Assembly: GCF_001418005.1 (NCBI RefSeq)
Contig: NZ_LIOL01000001.1
Coordinates: 1 to 64,000 of the forward strand
DNA: 64,000 nt
Source of the DNA: Chelatococcus sambhunathii
Lineage (GTDB): Bacteria; Pseudomonadota; Alphaproteobacteria; Rhizobiales; Beijerinckiaceae
Reading direction: 5' to 3'
In this document: one piece after another, positions 43,925 to 54,809 of the stretch
How positions within the stretch are numbered: position 1 is the stretch's first letter
Layout of the letters: every line of letters starts with the position of its first letter
Position numbers and translations under genes: made by a program
The notes under the pieces: model-generated
The model's input: the letters and a program-made list of their open reading frames with translations, nothing else
The model's database searches: none
What the model was told of the DNA's origin: nothing

Positions 43925-46102
43925 GTGAAAGGCTTCCCTTCCCCCACGACCGTCGCCACGCGCCTCGTGTGGCCGATGGCGGCGCTGATCCTCTTGATCC
44001 TGCTGCTCTCGGGCAGCGTGTTCTGGTGGATGAGCCGCACGCTCGACCAGGCGGCCATGCAGGACGAACGCGCTCGCGTGACCCTTGCGCTGAACGATCT
44101 GCGCCAGCACACGCTCGAACGCCTGCGCGCCTTCGCGACGACTCTGGCCGAGGCCAAGGTGAGCCGCCCCCCGGTCGATCCCGTCGGCACGGCGGCCATC
44201 CTCACGTCCGAGAACAAGAGCCTCACCCGGCAATGGGCGATCTTCCTGCTCGACACGGACAATTCCGTGCTCTTCGGCAGCGTTGGCGGACGGGTGGCGG
44301 GCCAGCATGACTTCGATGCGCGACAAGTGATCTTCGATGCCGTCGCCCGTGACGTGCGGCAGAAGGAGATCAGCGAACTACCACTCCATGCCGGCACCGC
44401 AGTGACGAGCGGCGCGACCCGCATCGTGCACGACGGCTGGAGCGCCTATGTGGTGGCCGCGACGACGATCAGCAACGAAAGTCCGCATATCGTTGTCGGT
44501 GCCAGCGAGCTCGATGCGCGGGCCCTGGCGGAGATCGCCGGTCCGCTCGGCCTGCAGGAACTGCGCCTCACGGCCAGCAACGGGCCGCACCGGGGAGGCG
44601 CCATCGCCGTCGACGACGCCACGGACCGTGGCCCCGCCTTCCTCGTCTGGCAATCGTCGCTGCCGAGCGCCCTCATCAACAGCCAGGCGCTCACCGCCAT
44701 CGGCGCCATCGCGCTGCTGACACTCGCCTTTGCCGCCGGCATCCTGCTGCATGTGCGCGGCCAGTTGATCGAACTCAACCGGCGTCAGGAGCAGGTGCAG
44801 CGACTGGCGGGCCACGATTCCCTTTCCGGCCTGCCCAACCGTCTGCTCTTCGGCATGCGTCTCGACCAGGAACTCGCCCGCATCAAGCGCTCCGACGAGG
44901 GCCTCGCCGTGATGTTCCTTGACCTCGACCGGTTCAAGGATGTCAACGACACCTACGGCCACGAGGCGGGAGACATGCTCATCCGCATCGTCGCGCGGCG
45001 CCTGTCCAACCTCCTGCGCGGCGCGGACACGCTTGCCCGCTTCGGCGGCGACGAATTCGCCATCATCCAGACGGACGTCAAGGACCCGCGCGACGCGGAA
45101 GCGCTGGCGCGGCGCATTCTCGACGCCCTGACCATGCCTTGCGAGGTGCCCGGTGGCTCCGTCACCATCGGCGTCTCGATCGGTGTGGCGTTGAGTCCGC
45201 GCAACGGGACCGAACGCGAGACGCTGATGCGGCTCGCCGACACGGCGCTTTACCAGGCCAAGAACGGCGGCCGCAACCGCTACAGCTTCTTCGAGCGCCA
45301 GATGGACGAGGCGCTGCGCCTGCGCAAGGTGGTGGAGGATGATCTGCGCGCGGCCATCCTCGCCGACGAGCTCGAACTGCACTACCAGCCCCAGTACAAG
45401 GCGAACGGCGAGGAGATCGTCGGGGTCGAGGCGCTGGTGCGCTGGCCGCATCCCCAGCACGGCATGATCCCGCCGCAGCAGTTCATCGCCATCGCGGAGG
45501 AGCGCGGCCTCATCATCCCGCTCGGCGAATGGGTGCTGCGCAAGGCCTGCGAGGACGCCAAGCGCTGGCCGGGCCTGCGCATCGCCGTCAATGTCTCGCC
45601 CATCCAGTTCCGCCAGCGCGACTTTGTCTCCAGCGTCATGACCATCATCGAAACGGCGGACATCGATCCGACGCGCGTCGAGCTGGAGGTCACCGAAGGC
45701 GTCGTCATGGACGATGCGGACGCGGCCGAAGATGCCATGATGGAACTGCGGGCCCGCGGCGTGCGCCTCGCGCTCGACGATTTCGGCACCGGCTATTCGA
45801 GCTTGATCTACCTACGCCGCTTCGCCTTCGACAAGATCAAGATCGACCGCTCGTTCCTCGAGAGCATGGAGACGACAGGGGAATCGGCCATCCTCGTGCA
45901 TTCCGTCGTCCATCTCGGCCGGGCGCTTGGCCTCACCGTGACGGCAGAGGGCGTGGAGACAAGCGAGCAGCACCGCTTCCTGCAGGCGCTCGGCTGTCAC
46001 GAACTGCAGGGCTACCTGTTCTCGAAACCCGTCCCGGCCGATGCGATCGACCGGCTGCTCGGCATCGAGCCCGACAAGGGCCGCACCGGCGCCGTCGCCT
46101 GA
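43925..46102 (+). CDS. GGDEF-EAL protein with periplasmic sensor
   Basis: A membrane-bound cyclic-di-GMP enzyme of about 725 residues. The N-terminal helix (about 16-36) and a second helix (about 254-276) flank a periplasmic sensor of roughly 215 residues. A GGDEF domain follows with an intact RFGGDEF motif (374-378), then an EAL domain with an intact GVEALVRW (EAL at 502-504), and LELEVTEGVVMDD, ALDDFGTGYSSL and KIDRSFL. Both catalytic motifs are conserved, so it could make or degrade c-di-GMP. A GTG at 43883 is an alternative start. It resembles LapD-like architecture only in having a periplasmic part. Confidence 0.87.
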   Translation: MKGFPSPTTVATRLVWPMAALILLILLLSGSVFWWMSRTLDQAAMQDERARVTLALNDLRQHTLERLRAFATTLAEAKVSRPPVDPVGTAAILTSENKSLTRQWAIFLLDTDNSVLFGSVGGRVAGQHDFDARQVIFDAVARDVRQKEISELPLHAGTAVTSGATRIVHDGWSAYVVAATTISNESPHIVVGASELDARALAEIAGPLGLQELRLTASNGPHRGGAIAVDDATDRGPAFLVWQSSLPSALINSQALTAIGAIALLTLAFAAGILLHVRGQLIELNRRQEQVQRLAGHDSLSGLPNRLLFGMRLDQELARIKRSDEGLAVMFLDLDRFKDVNDTYGHEAGDMLIRIVARRLSNLLRGADTLARFGGDEFAIIQTDVKDPRDAEALARRILDALTMPCEVPGGSVTIGVSIGVALSPRNGTERETLMRLADTALYQAKNGGRNRYSFFERQMDEALRLRKVVEDDLRAAILADELELHYQPQYKANGEEIVGVEALVRWPHPQHGMIPPQQFIAIAEERGLIIPLGEWVLRKACEDAKRWPGLRIAVNVSPIQFRQRDFVSSVMTIIETADIDPTRVELEVTEGVVMDDADAAEDAMMELRARGVRLALDDFGTGYSSLIYLRRFAFDKIKIDRSFLESMETTGESAILVHSVVHLGRALGLTVTAEGVETSEQHRFLQALGCHELQGYLFSKPVPADAIDRLLGIEPDKGRTGAVA

Positions 46103-46130
46103 GAGCGCGGCCGCCCCCGCCTGCCGAACG

Positions 46131-46736
46131 TCAGGCGTAGCCGACGAGTGCGGCGATGCCGCTGACGATCGCGACGATGAAGCCGAGGCTGAGGCCGATG
46201 CCGAAGGCGCCTGCGGTCATGCCGAGAATGATAACGATGCCGTCGCGCTCCACGAGGCCGAGACCGATGAGGCAAGCCGCGAGGCCGAGCGGTATCTGAC
46301 CGATGAACGGCGCGGAGACGAGCAGCCCCAGCGCCACGACGAGCAGGACGAGGCCCATTGCCCGCATGCCGGGCTGCGTGGCGAAGAACTGCAGGCGCGG
46401 CCGCGACATGCGCTCCAGCCGGCGCAGGACGGGCATGGCCCGTTCGACGGCCCGCGAGACGTCGGCCCGCGCGACGGACTTGCGCAACAGCTGTCGCGGC
46501 AGCCACGGCGCCTGCCGGCCAAGCGCCATCTGCAGCGCCACGAAGGCGAGCACGAAACCGCAGATGAGCGGGATCGGCGGCGGCATCGGCAGGCAGTTCG
46601 GCAGGCCCAGCACCACGACGAGCAGGGCAAAGGCCTGCTGGCGCAAGGTCTGCAGGATCTCGTCGACGGTCAGGTATTCGCCCTCGCCGACCGTGAGTGC
46701 ATGGAGGACGGCGGAGGTACGGGGCAGCGTCGACAC
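46131..46736 (-). CDS. Exopolysaccharide synthesis ExoD-like membrane protein
   Basis: A 201-residue ExoD family membrane protein. It begins with LTVDEILQTLRQQAFALLVV, then LGLPNCLPMPPPIPLICGFV, MALGRQAPWLPRQLLRKSVAR and a C-terminal region of two or three hydrophobic helices (MGLVLLVVALGLLVSAPFIG, FGIGLSLGFIVAIVSGIAAL). ExoD affects exopolysaccharide synthesis and alkali tolerance in Sinorhizobium. Which polymer is involved here is unknown. It is convergent with the GGDEF-EAL gene. Confidence 0.88.
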   Translation of the reverse strand: MSTLPRTSAVLHALTVGEGEYLTVDEILQTLRQQAFALLVVVLGLPNCLPMPPPIPLICGFVLAFVALQMALGRQAPWLPRQLLRKSVARADVSRAVERAMPVLRRLERMSRPRLQFFATQPGMRAMGLVLLVVALGLLVSAPFIGQIPLGLAACLIGLGLVERDGIVIILGMTAGAFGIGLSLGFIVAIVSGIAALVGYA

Positions 46737-46858
46737 GAGGTAGGACCGGGCCTCAGTTTGTGAGGTCGCATTCCTATCTCACTGCTGCCCCCCGGCCAAG
46801 GGGGCGCCGGACGGGGGCACGGCCAGCGGGTATGCGGCCCGCGCAGTCGCCTTGCCGC

Positions 46859-47128
46859 TCAGTGCAGGCTCACCATGCCGTCCACGAGCCTGAGCTCCGC
46901 CGGCTTGATAAGCCGGCTGTGAGCAACGGTCACCGAATGAAGCGGCCCCTCCAGCTTCCTCTGCCAGAATTCCAGGAAACGGTGTAGTTCCGGAAAGCGC
47001 GGCGCCATGTCGTAGTCCTGCCAGATGTAGGTCTGCAGCAGGCGCGGATGATCCGGCATGCGGTAGAGGATGGTGGCGGTGGTCAGGCCGTAGCCGGCCA
47101 CCTGCTTCACGAAGTCGCTCGAAACCAT
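46859..47128 (-). CDS. usg-family protein
   Basis: An 89-residue protein with VAGYGLTTATILYRMPDHPR, LLQTYIWQDYDMAPRFPEL and HRFLEFWQRKLEGPLHSVTV, the usg family pattern. The family was named for its position next to trp genes in Caulobacter; its role is unknown. No trp gene is present here. It starts at the ATG 47128 just left of the groES promoter region, transcribed away from groES. Confidence 0.87.
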   Translation of the reverse strand: MVSSDFVKQVAGYGLTTATILYRMPDHPRLLQTYIWQDYDMAPRFPELHRFLEFWQRKLEGPLHSVTVAHSRLIKPAELRLVDGMVSLH

Positions 47129-47267
47129 GGCTCCTCCTTCGTCGCAATGGGCCTATGGTGAACGATGGCGGTATCCATTTTCAAGCATAATTTATGAATT
47201 ATATGTTTATTTCCAATGCCTTAGCAGCAGTCACGCCAGATTGCTGACAAACCCCGGCGTCAATGCC

Positions 47268-47294
47268 CTGGCACTCTCGGCGCGCGACTGCCAA
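47268..47294 (+). promoter_or_regulatory. CIRCE operator (HrcA binding site)
   Basis: CTGGCACTC, nine bases, GACTGCCAA: an inverted repeat matching the CIRCE consensus TTAGCACTC-N9-GAGTGCTAA at seven of nine positions on each arm. It lies about 126 bp upstream of the groES ATG and is the expected site of HrcA repression. An AT-rich stretch (47160-47220) precedes it. Confidence 0.85.
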
Positions 47295-47419
47295 AATTTT
47301 GCTTCGAGGGCCTTGCGGGCTTCGCGCCCGTCACCTATCTCGCCGGTGCGCCGGGCGGCTGCCATCCGGGGCCGTCGGGCGACATCGAAAAATGAATCAG
47401 CCATTTCAGGAGGTTCGCG

Positions 47420-47734
47420 ATGAAGTTCCGTCCGCTGCACGACCGCGTGGTCGTCCGTCGCCTCGACAGCGAGGAGAAGACCAAGGGCGGCATCATCATC
47501 CCCGACACGGCCAAGGAAAAGCCGCAGGAGGGTGAGGTCGTCGCCGTCGGTCCCGGCGCGCGTGACGACAACGGCAAGATCGTCGCCCCGGATGTCAAGG
47601 TCGGCGATCGCGTGCTGTTCGGCAAATGGTCGGGCACCGAGGTGAAGATCGACGGCCAGGATCTGCTCATCATGAAGGAGAGCGACATCATGGGCGTGAT
47701 CGAGAGCACCGCGCAGAGCAGGAAGGCCGCCTGA
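47420..47734 (+). CDS. groES: Co-chaperonin GroES
   Basis: Caps the GroEL ring. The 104 residues begin [20 protein letters not shown], then [20 protein letters not shown] (the mobile loop), [19 protein letters not shown] and [10 protein letters not shown]. The start has an AGGAGG ribosome-binding site. It forms an operon with groEL after a 63-bp gap and is behind a CIRCE element, so it is heat-inducible through HrcA. Confidence 0.98.
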   Translation: MKFRPLHDRVVVRRLDSEEKTKGGIIIPDTAKEKPQEGEVVAVGPGARDDNGKIVAPDVKVGDRVLFGKWSGTEVKIDGQDLLIMKESDIMGVIESTAQSRKAA

Positions 47735-47770
47735 GGGGGCCCTTCTGGCATGAACCCATCTGATGCCTGA

Positions 47771-49527
<1,757 letters not shown>

Positions 49528-49548
49528 GATTGCGAGACGTGCTTCGGG

Positions 49549-49579
49549 AAGGCGCGGGGCTTCGGCTCCCGCGCCTTTT
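49549..49579 (+). terminator. Rho-independent terminator of groESL
   Basis: GGCGCGGG pairs with CCCGCGCC around a GCTTCGGCT-type loop, followed by TTTTCC. It is the last of the structured elements after groEL. Confidence 0.85.
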
Positions 49580-49728
49580 CCTTGCCCGCACGCCTCCGTC
49601 CACTCTTGCATCGTCGCAAGCCGCGGCTTGCACCGGTCATTCTGCTCAGCGCCCGCAAGATGAGCTATTGTCGCTCCCGTCGGCGTCGCGTTTTCCGACA
49701 GAATCGGACGAACGGAAAGGAACCGCAC

Positions 49729-50112
49729 ATGGGATCGTTGAACGCGCTCGGACTGCTTTTGGCACGCGTGCTGATTGCCGTCCTCTTCATACCGGCGGGG
49801 TTCAACAAGATCACCGGTTACGCCGGCACCGCGGGATACATGGAATCGGCCGGCGTGCCGGGCATTCTTCTCCCACTCGTCATCCTCGTCGAACTGGGCG
49901 GCGGCCTTCTGCTGCTCGTCGGCTGGCACACGCGCCTCGTCGCGCTCGCGCTGGCCGGGTTCACGGCGCTCTCCGCCCTTCTCTTCCACCAGTTCTGGGT
50001 CGATCCCGAGCAGATGATCAACTTCTGGAAGAACGTCGCGATCACCGGCGGTCTGCTTGCCATCGCCTCGGCCGGCGCCGGCCGCATCTCGGTCGACGGC
50101 CGCGCCGCCTGA
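49729..50112 (+). CDS. DoxX family membrane protein
   Basis: A 127-residue inner-membrane protein with four helices. It has LGLLLARVLIAVLFIPAGFN, KITGYAGTAGYMESAGVPG, ILLPLVILVELGGGLLLLVG and WHTRLVALALAGFTALSALL, which match DoxX/DoxD-like proteins. The family is thought to act in redox or membrane-associated electron transfer (DoxDA is a thiosulfate:quinone oxidoreductase subunit), but most bacterial members are uncharacterised. The ATG at 49729 follows GGAAAGGAACC. Confidence 0.88.
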   Translation: MGSLNALGLLLARVLIAVLFIPAGFNKITGYAGTAGYMESAGVPGILLPLVILVELGGGLLLLVGWHTRLVALALAGFTALSALLFHQFWVDPEQMINFWKNVAITGGLLAIASAGAGRISVDGRAA

Positions 50113-50132
50113 CCGCAAATACGCGCATGCAA

Positions 50133-50160
50133 AAAGGCGCGGGACATATCCCGCGCCTTT
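50133..50160. terminator. Bidirectional rho-independent terminator
   Basis: AAAGGCGCGGGA pairs with TCCCGCGCCTTT around a four-base loop, with A-run and T-run flanks. It separates the DoxX gene from the convergent esterase-like gene. Confidence 0.9.
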
Positions 50161-50180
50161 CCTGTTTCCGGCACGCCTGA

Positions 50181-52397
50181 TCAGTTGACCGTGAAGCGGC
50201 CGAGATTGAGGAACACCGTCTCGCCCGAGGCGTCGTCCACCCCGTCGTTGTCGGTGATGATGAAGGCATCACCCGCCGCATCGACCGCGAAGCTTTCGAC
50301 CTTGTCCAGCACGTAGCCCTTGGGCGAAGCGAGGTCCGGCATCAGATCGCGCAACACGCGCTTCTCGACCACGGGCGCGTCCTTCTCGCCGACCTCCACC
50401 GGCGTCAGCCCCTTGACGGAGAAGGCCTGCAGCGTCTTGACGGCCTTGTCGCCGAACTGGTTGTCGCGCTCGATGACGGCGAAGGTGTCGTTGCCGACAT
50501 AGGTGAGCTCCGACAGGCCCATCCAGCCCTTCGGCGCGGCGTCGAGCGGGTAGCGCAGGACGCCCCACGCCTTCGTCGCCGGCTTGTAGGTGAGGATCTT
50601 CACGAAGCCCTTGGGATCGTCCTTCCACTCGCGCTGCACGGCGACATAGACCGTCTCGTCGGCGCCTTCGCCGACGACCGCGACGCCCTCGAAGCCGAAC
50701 CGCGTCGCTGCCGCGGCGAGCGTCTCGGGCAGCGCCACCTCCTCGACGACCGCACCCTCGGCATCGACGCGCACCAGGCTGCTGTGCGTGGGAACGTCCT
50801 TCTTCTCCGGGTTGCCTTCGGACGCGAGCCAGAAGCCGCCGGCCGGACGCCAGGCGATCCCCTCGATGTCTAGCCCCTTGGCCGGCGCCCCGTCGCGCGT
50901 CACCGTGATGGCGCGCGTTATCACCGCCGGCTTCTTCGCAGCATCGATCTCGAGGATGCGCGCCTCGGCATAGGCGCTGTCTGTCACGGCGAAGAGTCTG
51001 CCCGGCTGCGCGCCGTCCGCCGCGAGGCCCGACAGCGCGCCCCAGGCGATGGGCAGGCCTTTCGCGTCGTCGGCGGAGGCGATCATCGGATAGACCGGCG
51101 CCCCCTCGCTACGCTCGTAGATCATGACCGTCGCCCGCGGACCGCCGTCCTCGACGAGGTCGGTCTCGTTCGCCGTGACGAAGAGGTTGCGCTGCGGGAT
51201 GGCGAGCAGCCCTTCGGGGCCGATGCCCGACGGCAGCACCTGCAGGAACTGCGGCGCCTGCCCCGGCCCGGCGTCGCGATAGACCGCGACGAAGGACGAC
51301 CGCTCCGTGCCGACGAAGATCAGCGTCTCGTCGCCGTAGCGCGCGACCTCGATGCCCTCGGGCTCGATGCCCTTCTTGTCGGCGCGCTTCTCGGGGAAGT
51401 GGCCGATGCGCATGGCGAGATGCTCGAGCGCGTTGCCGCTGTCGTATTCCACCGTGCCGTCCTTGCGGAAGATGGTGAAGCCGCGCGAGCCGCCTTCGTA
51501 ATCGCCCTCGTTGGCGGTGACGAAGCGCTCGTCGTCGAGCCACTTCACCGCGTCGGGCTCGCGCTTCACGTTCTCGAGGCGGCCGGTGGCGGATATGATC
51601 TTGTCGCGCCTGGTGTCGATCGCCTCCAGAGTCACGGTGCCGGCCGGCAAATGCCCGACGACCTTCGCCGTGGCGAGATCGACGACGGCGATGTGGTTGT
51701 TCTCCTGCAGGGTGACGACCACCTCATTGCGGCCGTTGACGGCGACGAACTCGGGCTCCGGATCCTCCGGCGCCACCCCGGCAAGGCCGGTGAGGTCGAC
51801 CGTCTTCTTGCCCGCGCAGTCGACCGCTCCACCCTTCACCGGCAGGATGGTGAGGTTGCCTGCCGGCAGCTGGGGCAGCTTGCTCTTGTTCAACTCTTCG
51901 TCGCGCTCGTTCTCGATGGCGATGGCGAGGAAGGCCTTGTCCGGGCTCGCCGCGATCGAATCCGGCTGGCCGCCAAGGGCGCAGGTCGCCTCGATGTTTT
52001 TCGCAGCGAGGTCGACGACGGCGAGGACACCGTCCGGCTCCTTGTAGGACTTCGACGTGTTGACGGCGACGAAGGCCTTGCCGCCGATGACCGTCACCGA
52101 GGTGGGCTCGCCGCCCACGGGCAGGAAGCCGGCCGCCTTGGGCTGGCGCGGATCGGTGATGTCGACGAAGCCGACGGCGTTCTGCGGCGAGTCGGTATAG
52201 ACGAGCAGGTTGCCGTCCTCGGAAGCGGCGATGATCTCGGCCACCGTCTTCTTCTTCTGCGCATCCCGATCCGCCGGCAGGTTGGCGACGACCGGGAAGG
52301 TGGCGATGCGGTTGAAGCTCTGCTCGGCCAGGGCAGCCGCGCTCGTGCCGGCCATCAGGGCGGCGGCGAGAGCCGTGAGAAACATCTGTCGGCGCAT
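50181..52397 (-). CDS. Exported phytase-like esterase (beta-propeller) protein
   Basis: A 738-residue exported protein, with signal peptide (FLTALAAALMAGTSAAALAE). It belongs to the esterase-like activity of phytase group (PF13449). The N-terminal half reads like a YncE-type beta-propeller (GEPTSVTVIGGKAFVAVN, GGQPDSIAASPDKAFLAI, VVTLQENNHIAVVDLATAKV). The C-terminal half has GLDIEGIAWRPAGGFWLASE, GFEGVAVVG and AFIITDNDGVDDASGETVFL. The substrate is unknown; phosphate esters are plausible. It lies at the distal end of the molybdenum-hydroxylase cluster on the same strand, 78 bp beyond the MocA-like gene, so it may or may not belong to it. Confidence 0.82.
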   Translation of the reverse strand: MRRQMFLTALAAALMAGTSAAALAEQSFNRIATFPVVANLPADRDAQKKKTVAEIIAASEDGNLLVYTDSPQNAVGFVDITDPRQPKAAGFLPVGGEPTSVTVIGGKAFVAVNTSKSYKEPDGVLAVVDLAAKNIEATCALGGQPDSIAASPDKAFLAIAIENERDEELNKSKLPQLPAGNLTILPVKGGAVDCAGKKTVDLTGLAGVAPEDPEPEFVAVNGRNEVVVTLQENNHIAVVDLATAKVVGHLPAGTVTLEAIDTRRDKIISATGRLENVKREPDAVKWLDDERFVTANEGDYEGGSRGFTIFRKDGTVEYDSGNALEHLAMRIGHFPEKRADKKGIEPEGIEVARYGDETLIFVGTERSSFVAVYRDAGPGQAPQFLQVLPSGIGPEGLLAIPQRNLFVTANETDLVEDGGPRATVMIYERSEGAPVYPMIASADDAKGLPIAWGALSGLAADGAQPGRLFAVTDSAYAEARILEIDAAKKPAVITRAITVTRDGAPAKGLDIEGIAWRPAGGFWLASEGNPEKKDVPTHSSLVRVDAEGAVVEEVALPETLAAAATRFGFEGVAVVGEGADETVYVAVQREWKDDPKGFVKILTYKPATKAWGVLRYPLDAAPKGWMGLSELTYVGNDTFAVIERDNQFGDKAVKTLQAFSVKGLTPVEVGEKDAPVVEKRVLRDLMPDLASPKGYVLDKVESFAVDAAGDAFIITDNDGVDDASGETVFLNLGRFTVN

Positions 52398-52475
52398 GTT
52401 GTCCTCGATTGAAGCGCTCGGGTGTAAGGCACCGCAATGCACTTCTTTTCGATGACACTCGCGTGACAGGTCCGG

Positions 52476-53072
52476 CTATCTGCCCTCGTTGGCCGCCAAT
52501 CCGGCCAGCGCCTCGGGCGTGTCGATGTCGATGGCGACGGCGGGATCATCCATCGCCACATTCATGACATCGCTGCGGCCGGCGAACAGCCGGCGCGCGC
52601 CCTCATCGCCCACGAGCTGCATCACGTCGGCGAAGAGCCGGCGCGCGAGCAGCACCGGATTGCCCGGCTGCCCCTGCCAGCTCGGCGCCACGGCGGCCAC
52701 CCGCGGCGCCTCCGCGAAGAGCGCAATCAGCGTGTCGATGGCGGCAGCGCCGACGCGCGGCATATCGCCGAGGAGCACGACGGCCGCCCCCGCCTCATCC
52801 GGCACCGCCGCGAGGCCGCAGCGCAGCGAAGCGGCGATGCCGCTCGCATGGTCCGCGTTGCGCACGACCGTGACGCCCTTCGGCAGCACGGCCTCGACCT
52901 CGTCGGCCTCGTGCCCCGTCACGACGATGACCGGACGGGCGCGCGAGGCGAGCGCGGCGGCAACGGCATGCGCCACCATGGGCTCGCCATCGACCGGGCA
53001 CAGCAGCTTGTTCGCCGCGCCCATGCGGGTGGAGCGGCCGGCCGCGAGCACGATGGCCGCGACCGCGCTCAT
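52476..53072 (-). CDS. mocA: Molybdenum cofactor cytidylyltransferase-like (MocA) protein
   Basis: A 198-residue nucleotidyltransferase of the MobA/MocA fold. The motif LAAGRSTRMGAANKLL (nucleotide loop), RNADHASGIAASLRCGLAA and VVLLGDMPRVGAA are typical of MocA, which attaches CMP to molybdopterin to give the MCD cofactor used by the xanthine dehydrogenase/CODH family. Its ATG overlaps the TGA of the upstream molybdopterin-binding gene by four bases. This fits a role in maturing the downstream-encoded hydroxylase. MocA versus the broader NTP-transferase group is inferred from context. Confidence 0.8.
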   Translation of the reverse strand: MSAVAAIVLAAGRSTRMGAANKLLCPVDGEPMVAHAVAAALASRARPVIVVTGHEADEVEAVLPKGVTVVRNADHASGIAASLRCGLAAVPDEAGAAVVLLGDMPRVGAAAIDTLIALFAEAPRVAAVAPSWQGQPGNPVLLARRLFADVMQLVGDEGARRLFAGRSDVMNVAMDDPAVAIDIDTPEALAGLAANEGR

Positions 53073-54106
53073 GCGCCGTTGTCCTCGGGCTGCGGCTCGC
53101 CGCCCTCGCGCGGCTGCGGCCGCGAGACGATCTCCATCAGCAGGCCGCCGACGCCGAGCCGCATGATATCGGCGGAGGTGACGGAGAGACCGGCGAGCAG
53201 CCGGTGCAGCACCCAGTCGAAGCCGTTCTCCTTCGGTGAACGGGCGCAGCCCGGCGCGCCGAGGACGGGTTTGCCGGCGAGCCGGCCGACGAGCAGCAGA
53301 TTGCCGGGATCGACCGGCATCCCGAGATGATCGACTATCCCGCCAGCGCCCGTGATCGCCGCCGGCACTACGTCCCGCCGGTCGGCGACGGCCGAGGCAC
53401 CGAAGACGATGACCATGTCGATGTCCGGCCGCTCCGCGACGGCAGCCACCGCCTCGCACAGCGCCGCCTCGTCATGCGCCACGCGCTCGTCCGATGCGAC
53501 GACCGCCCCGGCGGGCGCCAGCCGCCCGGCGAGGACGCGCAGCGTCTTGTCAATGACACTCTCCTTGAGCCCTGGCAGGCGCGTTGAGATGACTCCCACG
53601 GAAGTCAGCCGGTAGGGCAGTACCTTCAGGATCGGCGCGCTGTGGCGCGCGGCAGCCTCGGCCCGCTCCAGGAGGTTGCCGGAAATCGCATAGGGAATGA
53701 TCTTGACCGTCGCCAGCATCTCGCCCGCCACCACGGGCTTGAAGGCGGGCAGCGTCGCCAGCGTCACCTCCTCGCTGACCGCATTGACGGCATCGACGCC
53801 CTCGGCCTCGACGACGAAGACGCCCGGCCATTCGGCGAAGAGGTTGGATCGGCCGGTGAAGGGATGCTCGACGCGCACCCCCTCGCCCGCGACCACGCAG
53901 GCGAGCCTGTGCGCCGCCTCATCCTCGTTGACGTCCCCGGGCTCCATCATCGCGACAGTCAGCGAAGAAACGCCGGCGGCCTTCAGGCGCTGCGCATCCT
54001 CCCGTGTCAGGCGATGCCCCTTGCGGATCACTACCGCGCCGGCGCGCACGCTGTGAGCGGCGATGCCGCCGATGGCGTCGACGACCCGGAGCGAGCCGAA
54101 CCTCAT
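53069..54106 (-). CDS. Molybdopterin-binding (MoeA/MoaB-like) protein of the hydroxylase cluster
   Basis: A 345-residue protein with a MoaB/Mog-type domain (IDMVIVFGASAVADRRDVVP, AAITGAGGIVDHLGMPVDPG, the GASA-Gly-Asp motif). The N-terminal region (VRAGAVVIRKGHRLTREDAQ) resembles MoeA-type proteins. It lies in an overlapping run with the XdhC-like gene (four-base overlap) and MocA (four-base overlap), so it is part of one translation-coupled maturation unit. It may hold or insert the molybdenum cofactor. Confidence 0.8.
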   Translation of the reverse strand: MRFGSLRVVDAIGGIAAHSVRAGAVVIRKGHRLTREDAQRLKAAGVSSLTVAMMEPGDVNEDEAAHRLACVVAGEGVRVEHPFTGRSNLFAEWPGVFVVEAEGVDAVNAVSEEVTLATLPAFKPVVAGEMLATVKIIPYAISGNLLERAEAAARHSAPILKVLPYRLTSVGVISTRLPGLKESVIDKTLRVLAGRLAPAGAVVASDERVAHDEAALCEAVAAVAERPDIDMVIVFGASAVADRRDVVPAAITGAGGIVDHLGMPVDPGNLLLVGRLAGKPVLGAPGCARSPKENGFDWVLHRLLAGLSVTSADIMRLGVGGLLMEIVSRPQPREGGEPQPEDNGA

Positions 54107-54789
54107 GCCCCGTCCCCCTGCCTCAGGCTCGCCACCACCTCGGCGAGGATGGCAAGCGCGATCTCCGCCGGGCTGACGGCGCCGATGGACAGGCCGATGG
54201 GGGCGTGGATGCGCCCGATGTCCACGGGCGTGAACCCGGCCTCCGTCAGCCGCTCGACGCGTCTGGCATGCGTCTTCCGGGAGCCGAGCGCGCCGATGTA
54301 GAAGCAGTCGCTGCGCAGGGCGGCCGACAGCCCCGGATCGTCGATCTTCGGATCGTGCGTCAGGGCGACGAAGGCCGTGTAGCGGTCGAGCCCGATCCGG
54401 GGCAGGGCTTCGTCAGGCCATTCCGGCACGAGACGGACATTGGGGAAGCGTTCCGGCGTCGCGAAGGCGGTGCGTGGATCGATGATCACCGCGTCGAGCC
54501 CGAGCTGGCGCGCCATCGGCACCATCGCCTGGCTGATGTGCACGGCGCCGGTGATGACGAGGCGGATGGGCGGCGCCTGCACCGTCAGGAACAGACGGCG
54601 CCCTCCGCTCTCCACCATGCCGCTCTTGCCCGAGCGCAGCTGCGCGAGGAGGAGCGGCGCCAGCGGATCCTCGCCGAGCGCCGCCTCGACCACCAGCCGC
54701 TGCTCGCCGCTGTCGAGGTCGCTCACCAGCACGCAGGCGCGCCGCGCGGCGCGTTCCGCGTTCATCGCCGCCAGTAGGTCGAGCTTCAT
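54103..54789 (-). CDS. XdhC-like protein, C-terminal (Rossmann) half
   Basis: A 228-residue protein with the XdhC C-terminal NAD-binding-like domain: RLVITGAVHISQAMVPMARQ, GLDAVIIDPRTAFATPERF, VALTHDPKIDDPGLSAAL and FYIGALGSRKTHARRVERL, then GLSIGAVSPAEIALAILAEV. XdhC proteins insert the sulfurated molybdenum cofactor. The N-terminal XdhC/CoxI half is encoded by a separate gene (55474-55797), with a LysE-type gene between. It overlaps the molybdopterin-binding gene by four bases. Confidence 0.87.
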   Translation of the reverse strand: MKLDLLAAMNAERAARRACVLVSDLDSGEQRLVVEAALGEDPLAPLLLAQLRSGKSGMVESGGRRLFLTVQAPPIRLVITGAVHISQAMVPMARQLGLDAVIIDPRTAFATPERFPNVRLVPEWPDEALPRIGLDRYTAFVALTHDPKIDDPGLSAALRSDCFYIGALGSRKTHARRVERLTEAGFTPVDIGRIHAPIGLSIGAVSPAEIALAILAEVVASLRQGDGA

Positions 54790-54809
54790 GCCGTCCGCCC
54801 TTCAGCCCC

